From positions 1-17,778 of the forward strand of contig RHBP01000019.1 of NCBI GenBank assembly GCA_010030955.1: 17,778 nt of DNA, in the 5' to 3' direction. Position 1 is the first letter of the stretch, and every line of letters begins with the position of its first letter. Source of the stretch: Synechococcaceae bacterium WBB_10_009 (GTDB taxonomy: Bacteria; Cyanobacteriota; Cyanobacteriia; PCC-6307; Cyanobiaceae). Under the pieces are notes generated by a model. It made no database searches. It was not told where the DNA came from and saw only the letters and a program-made list of their open reading frames with translations. Below are positions 1-7,035 of the stretch, piece after piece. The translations under genes were made by a program, and so were the position numbers.

Positions 1-83
1 CCGCCAAGAAGGCCCCCGCCACCACCAAATCCGGACGGCTGCGGGCCAGCGCCGTGCGCATCATCCGCGCCGCCGATCGCTGA
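1..83 (+). CDS. C-terminal tail of an upstream gene (possibly DNA topoisomerase I)
   Basis: The window opens inside a reading frame starting at base 3 and ending with TGA at 81-83. The last 26 residues begin with a Lys/Ala/Pro/Thr-rich stretch (KKAPATT) followed by GRLRASAVRIIRAADR. A basic, low-complexity tail ending in a short conserved 'GRLRASAV' block is what I recall for cyanobacterial TopA, and topA is a plausible neighbour of the DUF2232/cobT genes downstream, but this is memory-based. The stop overlaps the next gene's ATG by one base (TGATG), so the two are probably co-translated. Only the tail is visible, so the identity is weak; that it is a real gene end is more secure. Confidence 0.45.
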   Translation, partial: AKKAPATTKSGRLRASAVRIIRAADR

Positions 84-556
84 TGCTGCGGAAGCCGATG
101 CCGCGGAATCGGGTGGGGCGAACGCTGCTGCCCGTGCTGCCCCTGCTGTCCATGGTGGCCCTGGCCGGTTGCAGCGGCACCCCCTTCGGCGACCAGCTCT
201 CCCGCAGCTTCTCCACCCCGCCGGCCGCACCCCCCACCCCGCGGCCTGCGGCGCCTGCGGCGGCCCCCGGCAAGCCAGCCGGCCCAGCTGCCGGCGCCGC
301 CGCCACCAACCCCAAGCCCGCCACGCCGGCCACCCCCCCGCCGCGGCCGCTGCGGGCGGTGCCATCGGCCACGCAGGCCCCCTACCGGGTCACCATCAAG
401 CTGCCGGCCGCGGACCCCGCCGCCCCGGCTGAGCGCGTCACCGAGGCCCTGCGGGCCGCCGGGGTGAGCTTTGAGGTGGAAACGATTGAGCGGGTCAAGC
501 CCGGTGGCGATGGCTATGGCACGCCGCAGCGCAGCGCGGCACCCCCGCCGCGATGA
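83..556 (+). CDS. Putative lipoprotein with Pro/Ala-rich linker
   Basis: This predicted 157-residue protein begins with basic residues, then a hydrophobic stretch ending in the lipobox LAGC (Cys at about residue 30), so it is probably a lipid-anchored envelope protein. Residues ~45-95 are a low-complexity Pro/Ala spacer. Residues ~100-142 form a compact, more ordinary segment (PYRVTIKLPAAD, then EALRAAGVSFEVETIERV) that looks like a small alpha/beta domain. ATG at 83 overlaps the preceding stop; ATG at 98 is an alternative start and would also keep the signal peptide. Its stop overlaps the next start (ATGA, 553-556), indicating translational coupling with the DUF2232 gene. I do not recognise a function. 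It resembles hypothetical proteins seen at this position in picocyanobacteria. Confidence 0.7.
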   Translation: MLRKPMPRNRVGRTLLPVLPLLSMVALAGCSGTPFGDQLSRSFSTPPAAPPTPRPAAPAAAPGKPAGPAAGAAATNPKPATPATPPPRPLRAVPSATQAPYRVTIKLPAADPAAPAERVTEALRAAGVSFEVETIERVKPGGDGYGTPQRSAAPPPR

Positions 557-1187
557 GCCTGTCGCGCCGGCAGGCCCGCCAGCTCACGGACACCGCCTAC
601 CTGGCGGCGGCCACGGCCCTGCTGTGGGTGGGGCTCTATTACCTGCCGGTGGGCGGCGCCCTGTTTCGCTTGGCCCTGCCCCTGCCCCTGGCGCTGTTGC
701 AGCTGCGCCACAACGGCCGCTGCGCCGTGGAGGGGGTCACGGTGACGGCCCTGTTGCTGGTGGCCTTGATGGGGCCGATCCGCGGCCCGCTGGTGCTGTT
801 CCCCTACGGCCTGCTGGCCCTCTGGCTCGGCTGGTGCTGGCGCCGCCGCCTCAGCTGGTGGCTGAGCTGGAGCGTGGGCCTGTTGATCGGCGCCGCCGGC
901 TTTCTGGTGCGGGTGGCGGTGCTCTCGGTGCTGCTGGGGGAAAACCTCTGGGTGGTGATCACCACCGCCGCGGCCCAGCTGCTGGAGCGGCTGGCGGGGC
1001 TGTTGCAGCTGGGCGGTGGCCCCGACCTGCTGCAGGTGCAGCTGATGGCCCTGGCGCTGGTGCTGCTGCAAAACCTGATCTGTTGGCGCTGCATGCGGTG
1101 GCGCTGTGGATCTTTGCCCGCCTGCAGAGCCCGATCAGCGATCCACCGGCGCTGCTGCGGCCCCTGCTGGCCCTCGATCCGCTTTGA
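553..1187 (+). CDS. DUF2232 (YybS-like) integral membrane protein, frameshifted near its 3' end
   Basis: The gene encodes a very hydrophobic protein of about 210 residues with several predicted membrane helices and a DUF2232/YybS-like look; the function of that family is unknown. The frame starting at ATG 553 is convincing up to QNLI (base 1080). After that it turns into an implausible Cys/Arg-rich tail ending at 1209. The frame one base earlier continues, from base 1080, as LLALHAVALWIFARL and then SPISDPPALLRPLLALDPL, ending at TGA 1185-1187. That is a normal ending for this membrane protein, and the stop then overlaps the cobT start. One base appears to be missing near 1080. The start overlaps the lipoprotein stop by 4 bp. 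The shift may be a sequencing or assembly error or a real mutation; the uncorrected product would end at 1209. Confidence 0.7.
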
Positions 1188-2317
1188 GCCTGGTTCGGCT
1201 CAGCGGTGATCCCGCCCTGGCGGAGCGCTGGTGTGCGGGCCTGCGGCGGCCCTGGTTGGAAGCGAACCAGCCCCTGCCCCAGGTGGTGCTGGTGTTGGCC
1301 GGCACCGACACCGCCGCCGTGCCGGGCATCTCCGCCGCCGGGGCCACCCCCACCGCCCGCCAGCGCACGGCCGCCGCCGATGCCGAGCTGCTGCTGTTGG
1401 GCCCCGATCAGCGGCGGCCCCATGCCCTGCCGCCGCTGCCGGCGGGGGTGAGCCCGGCCCTGATCGCCCATGTGGTGGTTCGGGAGTTGGGCCTCGATCC
1501 CCTGGTGGTGGACCTGGGGGTGCCCGTGGCCCCGGCGCTGCCCCACCTGCGCTTTGGCCAGGGGCCGGCCCGCTGCCTGAGCGGCGGTGCGGCGATGGAT
1601 CCGCAACGGGTGGCGCAGCTGTTGGCGCGGGGGCGCCGCTGGGGGGAGCGCCTGGCGGCCGCTGGCGTGCCGCTGCTGCTGGCGGAGTGCGTGCCCGGGG
1701 GCACCACCACCGCCCAGGCGGTGCTGCAGGGGCTGGGGGTGGAGGCGGCCGGTCTGGTGAGCGGCAGCCTGAAGGAGCCGGCCCATGGCCTCAAGGCGGA
1801 GCTGGTGGCGCGCGGTTTGGCGGCGGCGCAGCTGGGCCCCGATCCCGCCCCGGAGGCGGTGCTGGCGGCGGTGGGTGACCCCATGCAGGCCCTGGTGGCG
1901 GGGGTGCTGCTGGGGGCGGCGGCGGCGGCGGCGCCGTTGCCGCTGCTGCTGGCGGGCGGCAGCCAGATGGCGGCGGTGTTGGCCCTGGCGCTGGCGCTGG
2001 CGCCGGCGCAACAGCGCCCCGCCCTGCTGGCCCAGGCGGCCCTCGGCACCACCGCCTGGGTGGCGGGGGAGGCCAGCAGCGATCTGGGCCTGTTGCTGGA
2101 GCGGATCGCCGGGCGCTGGGGCCAGGCGCCCTTGGCCTTCGCCTGCGGCCTGCGCTTCAGCGCCTGCACCACCCCGGAGCTGTTGGCCTACGAGCGGGGC
2201 TACGTGAAGGAGGGGGTGGGGGCCGGCGGCCTGGCCCTGCTGTGGGAGTTGAGCGGCCGCAGCCCGCAGCGGCTGGCGGAGGCCTGCGAGCGGGCCTGCG
2301 CCGGGCTGCGTTCCTAG
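1184..2317 (+). CDS. cobT: CobT-family nicotinate-nucleotide:base phosphoribosyltransferase (archaeal/cyanobacterial type)
   Basis: The predicted cytoplasmic protein of about 377 residues resembles the TIGR00303 CobT-like branch. These enzymes transfer the ribose phosphate of nicotinate mononucleotide to the lower-ligand base of cobamides. Visible motifs are AGTDTAAVPGISAAGATPT near the N-terminus, the Gly/Thr-rich AECVPGGTTTA, GGSQMA, and YVKEGVGAGG near residue 340, whose Glu343 fits the general-base Glu of CobT. The chosen start is TTG 1184, which overlaps the corrected DUF2232 stop. An upstream ATG at 1106 is in frame, but its extra 26 residues coincide with the coding end of the previous gene and look like a shadow. 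No cobalamin riboswitch is seen upstream. The substrate base (dimethylbenzimidazole or adenine) cannot be read from sequence. Confidence 0.85.
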   Translation: MSLVRLSGDPALAERWCAGLRRPWLEANQPLPQVVLVLAGTDTAAVPGISAAGATPTARQRTAAADAELLLLGPDQRRPHALPPLPAGVSPALIAHVVVRELGLDPLVVDLGVPVAPALPHLRFGQGPARCLSGGAAMDPQRVAQLLARGRRWGERLAAAGVPLLLAECVPGGTTTAQAVLQGLGVEAAGLVSGSLKEPAHGLKAELVARGLAAAQLGPDPAPEAVLAAVGDPMQALVAGVLLGAAAAAAPLPLLLAGGSQMAAVLALALALAPAQQRPALLAQAALGTTAWVAGEASSDLGLLLERIAGRWGQAPLAFACGLRFSACTTPELLAYERGYVKEGVGAGGLALLWELSGRSPQRLAEACERACAGLRS

Positions 2318-2327
2318 GGTCGGCGGG

Positions 2328-3410
2328 ATGGAACACCGAGCTGTGCTGAGCCGCCGTCGCCTGTTGCAGCTCTCCGCCGGCGGTGGGGCCCTGCTGGGGG
2401 CGGCCGCCCTCGGGGCCTGCCGCGGTTTGGGGGGTGCCGAGCCGCAGCTGCTGCTGGTGCGTGGGCAGCTGCCGGCGGCCTGGAGCAAGGCCCTGCCCGA
2501 ACCCTGGCGCGCCCGGCCCTTTGAAAGCCCCGAAGCGCTGCTGCAGGCCAGCGCCAGCCCCCAGCCGGTGCCCACCCTGCTGGCCCTGGGGGATGGCTGG
2601 GCCCAGCAGGTGCCGCCGGCGCGGCTGCGCCCCCTGGCGGTGCAGGGATTGCTGCGGGAGTTGGATCCCCTGGCGGCGGCCCCCAGCCGCCTGTTCGCCC
2701 CGGAGGGGTCTCCGGTGTTGGCCTTCCCCTGGGCCTTTGGCACCTGGGTGCTGCTGCTGCGCAACCGCCCCGACCTGCTGCGCCGCCGAGCGGAAGGCTG
2801 GTCGCTGCTGTTGGACCCCAGCCTGCGGGGCCGCCTGGTGCTGCCCTCCAGCCCGCGGGTGGTGATCGAACTGGCCCTGCGCCAATTGGGTGTGGATCCG
2901 GCCGAGCCGACCGCCCTCGGGGATTCCCGCCTGGCGGCCCGCCTGGCGGCGTTGCGCCGCCAGGCCCTCGCCTTCGATGAACGCGATGGGCTGCAGTGGC
3001 TGTTGGCCGGCGATGCCGATGCCGCCGTGGTGCCCAGCCAGCGGGCCCTGCCGCTGCTGCAGCGCGATCCCCGCCTGGAGGCCCTGCTGCCGGCCAGCGG
3101 TTCACCCCTCTCGTGGCAGCTGCTGCTGCAGCTGGGCCGCGATGGCGACCCCACGGTGCCGTTGCCGCTCGAATGGCTCCGCGACGGGTTGACGTTGCCC
3201 CTGCTGGATCGGCTGTTGGCGGCGGGTTGTGTGCCGCCGCTGCCCCCCCACCGCCTGCAGGGGGCCCTGGCCCGTTGGCCGCAGCGGCTGCGGCCGCTGC
3301 TGCTGCCGCCGCCGGCGGTGCTGGCCCGCTGCACCAACCTGCCGCCCCTCAGCGCCGCTGAACAACGCCGTTGGCAGGCCCTCTGGGATGGCGCCCTGGC
3401 TGGGGCCTGA
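2328..3410 (+). CDS. Extracytoplasmic solute-binding lipoprotein (polyamine/iron ABC-type)
   Basis: This 360-residue protein has an N-terminal SRRRLLQL twin-arginine-like motif, a hydrophobic Gly/Ala segment and the lipobox LGAC (Cys at about residue 31), suggesting export and lipid anchoring. The remainder has the two-lobed pattern of family-1 bacterial solute-binding proteins: an ALGDGWA segment, then AFPWAFGTWVLLLRNRPDLL (the 'open a path for model' region of spermidine/putrescine-like binders), then LLDPSLRGRLVLPSSPR and a GDADAAVVPS segment. The ligand is not determinable; polyamine-like and iron-like binders share this fold. It starts 10 bp after cobT and is probably in the same transcript. 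No permease or ATPase lies beside it, so its transporter partners must be elsewhere. It ends 12 bp from the convergent aldo/keto reductase. Confidence 0.75.
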   Translation: MEHRAVLSRRRLLQLSAGGGALLGAAALGACRGLGGAEPQLLLVRGQLPAAWSKALPEPWRARPFESPEALLQASASPQPVPTLLALGDGWAQQVPPARLRPLAVQGLLRELDPLAAAPSRLFAPEGSPVLAFPWAFGTWVLLLRNRPDLLRRRAEGWSLLLDPSLRGRLVLPSSPRVVIELALRQLGVDPAEPTALGDSRLAARLAALRRQALAFDERDGLQWLLAGDADAAVVPSQRALPLLQRDPRLEALLPASGSPLSWQLLLQLGRDGDPTVPLPLEWLRDGLTLPLLDRLLAAGCVPPLPPHRLQGALARWPQRLRPLLLPPPAVLARCTNLPPLSAAEQRRWQALWDGALAGA

Positions 3411-3422
3411 GGGGGCCAGCGC

Positions 3423-4508
3423 CTACCCCCAGAGCCGCCGCCGCGGCGGGGCCGCCAAGCGGCGGTGGGTGTCCGCCAGCAGCTCGGGGATCGGCAGCTG
3501 CAGCGGGCAGCGCGGCAGACAGTCGCCGCAACGGCCGCAGGCGCTGGCGTTGTGCTCTTCCCACCAGTGGCCGGCGCGGCCGATCAGGTTGTAGCGCTCC
3601 TCAGCAAACGCCTGCAGGCCATGGCCCACCGCCAGGTTGCGCAGCCGCAGCAGCTCCGGGATCGGCACGCCATTGGGGCAGGGCAGGCAGGCGCGGCATT
3701 GGCCGCAGCGTTCGGCCCCCAGCCGCCCTTGCCCGGCCCCGGTCAAGCGCTCCAGGGCGGCCCGTTGGGCGGCGTTGAGCCAGGGTCCCGGCGCCGCTGA
3801 GGGGCCGGCGATGGCGGCGGCCAGGGCCAGGTCGCTGGGTTGGGCGGCCCCCAGGCTGAGGGTGGAGATGCCCTGGTCGAGCAGGAAGCGGTAGGCCAGC
3901 TCCAGCGGTGCAAAGGGGGCGCAATCGGCCTGCAGCATCGCCGGCGGGTCGTAGAGCCGGCCCCCCTTGTCGGCTGGGGAGATGGCCAGCACCCCGATGC
4001 CCTGCGCCAGGGCCGCCCGGGCCAGGGGCAACCGGGTCGGGTCGAACAGGTGCAGGTGCAGGCTGCAGAACGCGAACCGCCCGCTGGCGAGGGCCTGCTC
4101 GATCAGGGCCGTGCTGCCGTGGCTGGAGAACCCCACCTGGCCCACCAGCCCCTCCCCCTGGGCCCAGCGCAGCAGCTCGGCACCGGGGCCGGCCGTGGCC
4201 CAGTGCAGATGCTCGGGTCGGTTGAGGCCATGCACCGCCAGGTTGTGCAGCCGCTCGAGCCCAAGCCGCTCAAGGATCTCCCGCAGCTGCCGTTGCCCCG
4301 TCTCCAGGCTCACCCCCGGCAGCAGCTTGCTGGTGACCACCAGCTGCCCATGGCGTTGCGGGTGCCGTTGCTGCAGGGTGCGCAACGCCTGGCCCAGGAA
4401 CCGCTCCGCCGGCCCGTAGGCGGGGGCGGTTTCGATGTGCCAGATCCCCGCCTCCAGGGCCGCCGTCAGCACCGCCGCCATCTGCTGGGCGCTGCCGGTG
4501 GCGCGCAT
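3423..4508 (-). CDS. Aldo/keto reductase with C-terminal 4Fe-4S ferredoxin-like domain
   Basis: The 361-residue minimum product is an NAD(P)H-type aldo/keto reductase barrel fused to a ferredoxin-like tail. Catalytic tetrad positions are visible: the usual Asp is Glu in HIETAPAYG, and Tyr of that motif, Lys of VVTSKLLPG and His of LAVHGLNRPE are present. The C-terminus has two Cys clusters, CGQCRACLPCP and CGRCGDCLPRCP, as in the ferredoxin-domain AKR group. ATG 4508 is the first canonical start. However, the same frame reads PRPFGRGPAVSPFCLGT directly upstream, which is the expected first strand of the barrel, so the true start is probably near 4568, where only CTG is available. It overlaps or abuts the end of the DUF151 gene and is likely co-transcribed with it. 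The substrate is unknown. Confidence 0.85.
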   Translation of the reverse strand: MRATGSAQQMAAVLTAALEAGIWHIETAPAYGPAERFLGQALRTLQQRHPQRHGQLVVTSKLLPGVSLETGQRQLREILERLGLERLHNLAVHGLNRPEHLHWATAGPGAELLRWAQGEGLVGQVGFSSHGSTALIEQALASGRFAFCSLHLHLFDPTRLPLARAALAQGIGVLAISPADKGGRLYDPPAMLQADCAPFAPLELAYRFLLDQGISTLSLGAAQPSDLALAAAIAGPSAAPGPWLNAAQRAALERLTGAGQGRLGAERCGQCRACLPCPNGVPIPELLRLRNLAVGHGLQAFAEERYNLIGRAGHWWEEHNASACGRCGDCLPRCPLQLPIPELLADTHRRLAAPPRRRLWG

Positions 4509-4560
4509 GGTGCCCAGGCAGAAGGGGGAGACCGCCGGCCCCCGGCCGAAGGGGCGCGGG

Positions 4561-5124
4561 TCAGCCAGGGTTGTCGGCTCCGCCGTCGCCGTCGGGGTCG
4601 TTGCCGCCGTCAGGTTCGGCCGCCTCGCTGCGGGCCCGGCCGATCTGACGCACCAGTTCGGCCGGGCTCACCTGGTCGAGGAAGCGGCGGAAGTCGGCGT
4701 CGTCCTCGGCGTCGGCCTCCGCATCCACGGGGATTGAGGCGTCGGCCACCACCTCCTCCAGCATCCAGATGCCGCTGCCGGTGCGCACGGCCAGGGCGAT
4801 GGCATCGCTGGGCCTGGCGTCGAGTTCAACGGTGTCGCCGTCGCCGTGGCTGAGTTTGAGCACGGCGCGGAAGGTGCTGTCCTCGATGGTGTGGATGATC
4901 ACCCGCTCGAGGCTGAGGCCACCGACCTCCAGCAGTTGGGCCATCAGGTCGTGGCTGAGGGGCCGCGGCGGCGTCTGCTCGCTCAGGCCGGCCATGATGT
5001 TCTGGGCTTGGGCCTGGTCGATCCAGATCGGCACCTGGCGGCGTCCGGATGGGTCGCGCAGCAGCACGATTGGGCTGCGGCTGGCCGCGTCCAGGGCAAT
5101 GCCGGCCACGCGCATCTCAACCAT
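4561..5124 (-). CDS. DUF151 bifunctional-nuclease-family protein
   Basis: The protein has 187 residues. Residues ~4-125 match the DUF151 (BFN) domain: an N-terminal MRVAGIALD strand, RDPSGRRQVPIWI, the 'SHDLMAQLLEVGG' helix and the conserved ARPSDAIALAVRTG block. A plant relative has been described as having DNase and RNase activity; the bacterial role is not well defined. The tail after about residue 130 is Asp/Glu/Ala-rich (DAEADAEDDADF) and ends with a Gly/Asp-rich acidic segment, so it is probably disordered. Start ATG 5124 is preferred; a second Met three codons later (MRVAG) is possible. The gene is divergent from riboflavin synthase across 55 bp, an arrangement I associate with picocyanobacteria. 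Its 3' end touches the aldo/keto reductase coding region. Confidence 0.88.
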   Translation of the reverse strand: MVEMRVAGIALDAASRSPIVLLRDPSGRRQVPIWIDQAQAQNIMAGLSEQTPPRPLSHDLMAQLLEVGGLSLERVIIHTIEDSTFRAVLKLSHGDGDTVELDARPSDAIALAVRTGSGIWMLEEVVADASIPVDAEADAEDDADFRRFLDQVSPAELVRQIGRARSEAAEPDGGNDPDGDGGADNPG

Positions 5125-5179
5125 TGCTTGCCCGCAGGCCGTTCTGCCCGATTATGGCCAGGGTTGGACGGGGCACCGC
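5125..5179. promoter_or_regulatory. Divergent spacer between DUF151 gene and ribE
   Basis: Fifty-five bases separate the two divergent start codons, so any promoters for both genes must lie here or inside the opposite gene. I see no convincing -35/-10 pair. The space is also too short for an FMN riboswitch ahead of ribE. Confidence 0.4.
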
Positions 5180-5842
5180 ATGTTCACCGGGTTGGTGCAG
5201 GCCGTGGGCCAGCTGCAGCGCACCGGCACGGGCGTGGAGCTGCTGATCCCCGCCGGATCGGCCCTGGATCCGGCCCAGTTGCAGCTGGGCGACAGCGTCG
5301 CCGTGGATGGGGTGTGCCTCACGGTGACGGCCCAGTCCAGCCAGGGCTTTCGCGCCGATGTGAGCGAAGAAACCCTGGCGCGCACCACCCTGGCGGCGAA
5401 GGCCAAACAGCGCGCCTGGGTGAACCTGGAGCCGGCGCTGCGGTTGGCGGATCGGCTTGGGGGGCACCTGGTGAGTGGCCACGTGGATGGCCAGGGCACC
5501 GTGGTGGCGGTGGAGCAGCAGAGCGCCTCCTGGCAGCTGAGCCTGCGCTGGGATGACCCCACCTACGGCCGCTACGTGTGCGAGAAGGCCAGCGTGGCGG
5601 TGGATGGCATCAGCCTCACGGTGGCCGGCTGCAGCCACGACGGCGCCAGCTTCTGGATTGCGGTGATCCCCCACACCTGGGTGTCCACCACCCTGCGGCA
5701 CCTGCGCCCGGGCGATGCGGTGAACCTGGAGGCGGATCTGCTGGCGAAGTACACCGAGCGGCTGCTGCGCCACGGCTCCCCCGCGGCAGCGGCGGAGCCT
5801 CCACTCACGGCCGCCTGGCTGGCGGATCACGGTTGGGGTTAA
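5180..5842 (+). CDS. ribE: Riboflavin synthase alpha subunit
   Basis: The enzyme dismutates two molecules of 6,7-dimethyl-8-ribityllumazine to riboflavin plus the pyrimidinedione, the last step of riboflavin synthesis. The 220-residue length is normal. Both internally repeated lumazine-binding barrels are visible. The first starts with MFTGLVQAVG and carries GDSVAVDGVCLTV and the GGHLVSGHVDG linker. The second carries EKASVAVDGISLTV and ends with NLEADLLAKYTERLL, followed by an Ala/Pro-rich tail. ATG 5180 is fixed by the universal MFTG N-terminus, although the frame is open well upstream. It is transcribed away from DUF151. The stop codon sits inside a 12-bp direct duplication. Confidence 0.96.
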   Translation: MFTGLVQAVGQLQRTGTGVELLIPAGSALDPAQLQLGDSVAVDGVCLTVTAQSSQGFRADVSEETLARTTLAAKAKQRAWVNLEPALRLADRLGGHLVSGHVDGQGTVVAVEQQSASWQLSLRWDDPTYGRYVCEKASVAVDGISLTVAGCSHDGASFWIAVIPHTWVSTTLRHLRPGDAVNLEADLLAKYTERLLRHGSPAAAAEPPLTAAWLADHGWG

Positions 5843-5853
5843 CGGTTGGGGTT
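5829..5853 (+). repeat. 12-bp tandem duplication across the ribE stop codon
   Basis: ACGGTTGGGGTT occurs at 5829-5840 and again at 5842-5853, separated by a single A (period 13). The ribE TAA (5840-5842) lies at the junction. It looks like a slippage or local duplication just at the end of the gene. Confidence 0.85.
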
Positions 5854-5955
5854 CAGGGGGCTTGTGCCGCGGTTGAGGTTGCAAAACCGATCGGCGGGCT
5901 GACGATTGAGGCCGCGCTGAATAGCGTCCGGGAGTGTTGTCCTGTTCACCCATCC

Positions 5956-6534
5956 ATGGCTTCTGAGCGTGTCGAGCCGGGCCTCGGCTCCCTGCGCAGC
6001 TTCACCATCGCTGAGGGCATCCTGCTGCTGGTGCTCGGCGTGTTGGCGCTGCTGTTTCCGGTGATCGCCTCCGCCTGGGTCACCGTGGTGGTGGCGCTCG
6101 CCTTCCTGGTGGGCGGCATTGTTGGCTGGGTGAACGGCCTCAACCGCTCCCGCCGCCTCAGCCGCTGGCACTGCTTCTGGCGCCTGGTGGTGTCCACCCT
6201 GTTCGTGGTCACCGGTGGCTGGATCATTCAGCAGTTCAGCGCTGGCCTGGTGCCCGCCGCGGCCCAGGTGGCGGCCCTCGCCTTTGCCATCGGCATCGTC
6301 TTCCTGGTGGAGGGCGTGGTGGCGGCAATCGTGGCGCTATCCCACCGGGAGATGTCCGGGTGGGGATGGGGTCTGGCCAACGGCATCGTGACCCTGCTGT
6401 TGGGATTGATCATCGTGACCATGCAGGCCGGCGGCCTGCTCACGGTGCTGGGGATCCTGGTGGGGATCAGCTTCCTGTTCAGCGGGGTTGATCTGTTGGT
6501 GTTCAGCGCCGCCTTCCACGAGCCCGAGGGCTGA
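5956..6534 (+). CDS. HdeD-like (DUF308) membrane protein
   Basis: The 192-residue protein has about six hydrophobic helices arranged as repeated two-helix units, each with Gly-rich turns (LVLGVLALLFPVIA, VALAFLVGGIVG, LLLGLIIVTMQAGG, GILVGISFLFSG). This is the DUF308 pattern of HdeD, an inner-membrane protein linked to acid resistance in enterics. Whether it has that role here is unknown. ATG 5956 was chosen because the upstream part of the frame is ribE shadow and the N-terminus SLRSFTIAEGILLLVLG is typical. A 113-bp spacer separates it from ribE, so it may have its own promoter. It ends only 5 bp from the convergent cyAbrB gene, and I see no terminator between them. Confidence 0.85.
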   Translation: MASERVEPGLGSLRSFTIAEGILLLVLGVLALLFPVIASAWVTVVVALAFLVGGIVGWVNGLNRSRRLSRWHCFWRLVVSTLFVVTGGWIIQQFSAGLVPAAAQVAALAFAIGIVFLVEGVVAAIVALSHREMSGWGWGLANGIVTLLLGLIIVTMQAGGLLTVLGILVGISFLFSGVDLLVFSAAFHEPEG

Positions 6535-6539
6535 TGGGT

Positions 6540-6902
6540 TCAGCTGGCGGCCCCCTCCTCGAGGGGCAGCAGCCAGATGGAGCCGGTTTCCTTGTGGATT
6601 TCAATCTTGAATTCCTGGCCCGGCTCCAGCCCCATGCGCCGTGTGTAGGCGTGGCCGATCAGCAGGTTGCCGTTGCCGTGCACGCGGGTGCGGAATTCGG
6701 CCTGCCGCCCGCGGCTCCCGCCCCCACCGCCGGAGCTGTGGCTGGGGAGGCTGTAGCCCTTCGCTTCCACCAGGGCGCGGTAGAAGCTTTTTTTGAGCAG
6801 CCGGCCGCTGGGACCCACATAGCCGCAGGCCCGCGCGATCTGGTCTTCCGGGCGATTGCTCAGGGAACGCGCCTTGTCGAGCAGGGCCTTGCCCTCCAGC
6901 AT
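6540..6902 (-). CDS. cyAbrB-family transcriptional regulator
   Basis: The product has about 120 residues. The N-terminal part (MLEGKALLDKARSL, then IARACGYVGPSG, then FYRALVEAKGYSL) is the cyanobacteria-specific half of cyAbrB proteins. A short Ser/Gly linker (SSGGGGGSRGR) leads to the AbrB-like beta domain (EFRTRVHGNGNLLIGHAY, then MGLEPGQEFKIEI). Family members bind DNA broadly and affect carbon/nitrogen metabolism and stress genes. ATG 6902 matches the usual N-terminus. In-frame GTG 6938 or TTG 7007 would add 12 or 35 residues without clear conservation, and none of the three has a strong Shine-Dalgarno sequence. It lies downstream of ctaE on the same strand, so read-through from the oxidase operon is possible. 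Confidence 0.85.
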   Translation of the reverse strand: MLEGKALLDKARSLSNRPEDQIARACGYVGPSGRLLKKSFYRALVEAKGYSLPSHSSGGGGGSRGRQAEFRTRVHGNGNLLIGHAYTRRMGLEPGQEFKIEIHKETGSIWLLPLEEGAAS

Positions 6903-7035
6903 CTGCGTTGGGGCGCTGACTTTCTCTTCGACGAACACCGGTGGAGCTGAGGACCGCTGGCCCGATTGTGCCGATCGATCGCGAACCTCGGCAAGGGCAG
7001 ATCGCAAGGAAAAGATTCAGTTTTTTGGGCAACGG

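Noticed and set aside
1070..1095. Programmed -1 ribosomal frameshift in the DUF2232 gene
   Set aside because: No X-XXY-YYZ slippery heptamer in the right frame and no obvious stimulatory hairpin; a missing base is simpler.
1106..1183. N-terminal extension of CobT from ATG 1106
   Set aside because: These 26 residues overlap the coding end of the corrected DUF2232 gene and show no CobT-like features.
1100..1190. Cobalamin riboswitch upstream of cobT
   Set aside because: The upstream sequence is coding and has no recognisable B12-box.
959..3337. A very long minus-strand open frame (about 790 codons) opposite DUF2232, cobT and the solute-binding gene
   Set aside because: Its product is Arg/Ser/Gly/Gln-rich low complexity with no motif, as expected for the antisense of GC-rich genes; the plus-strand proteins have clear family motifs.
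553..3410. An accessory or defence island among the DUF2232, CobT and solute-binding genes
   Set aside because: Composition and overlaps match the surrounding core genes; there are no integrase, repeats or nuclease/toxin genes.
5125..5179. FMN riboswitch upstream of ribE
   Set aside because: The 55-bp divergent spacer is too short and has none of the RFN element's conserved segments.
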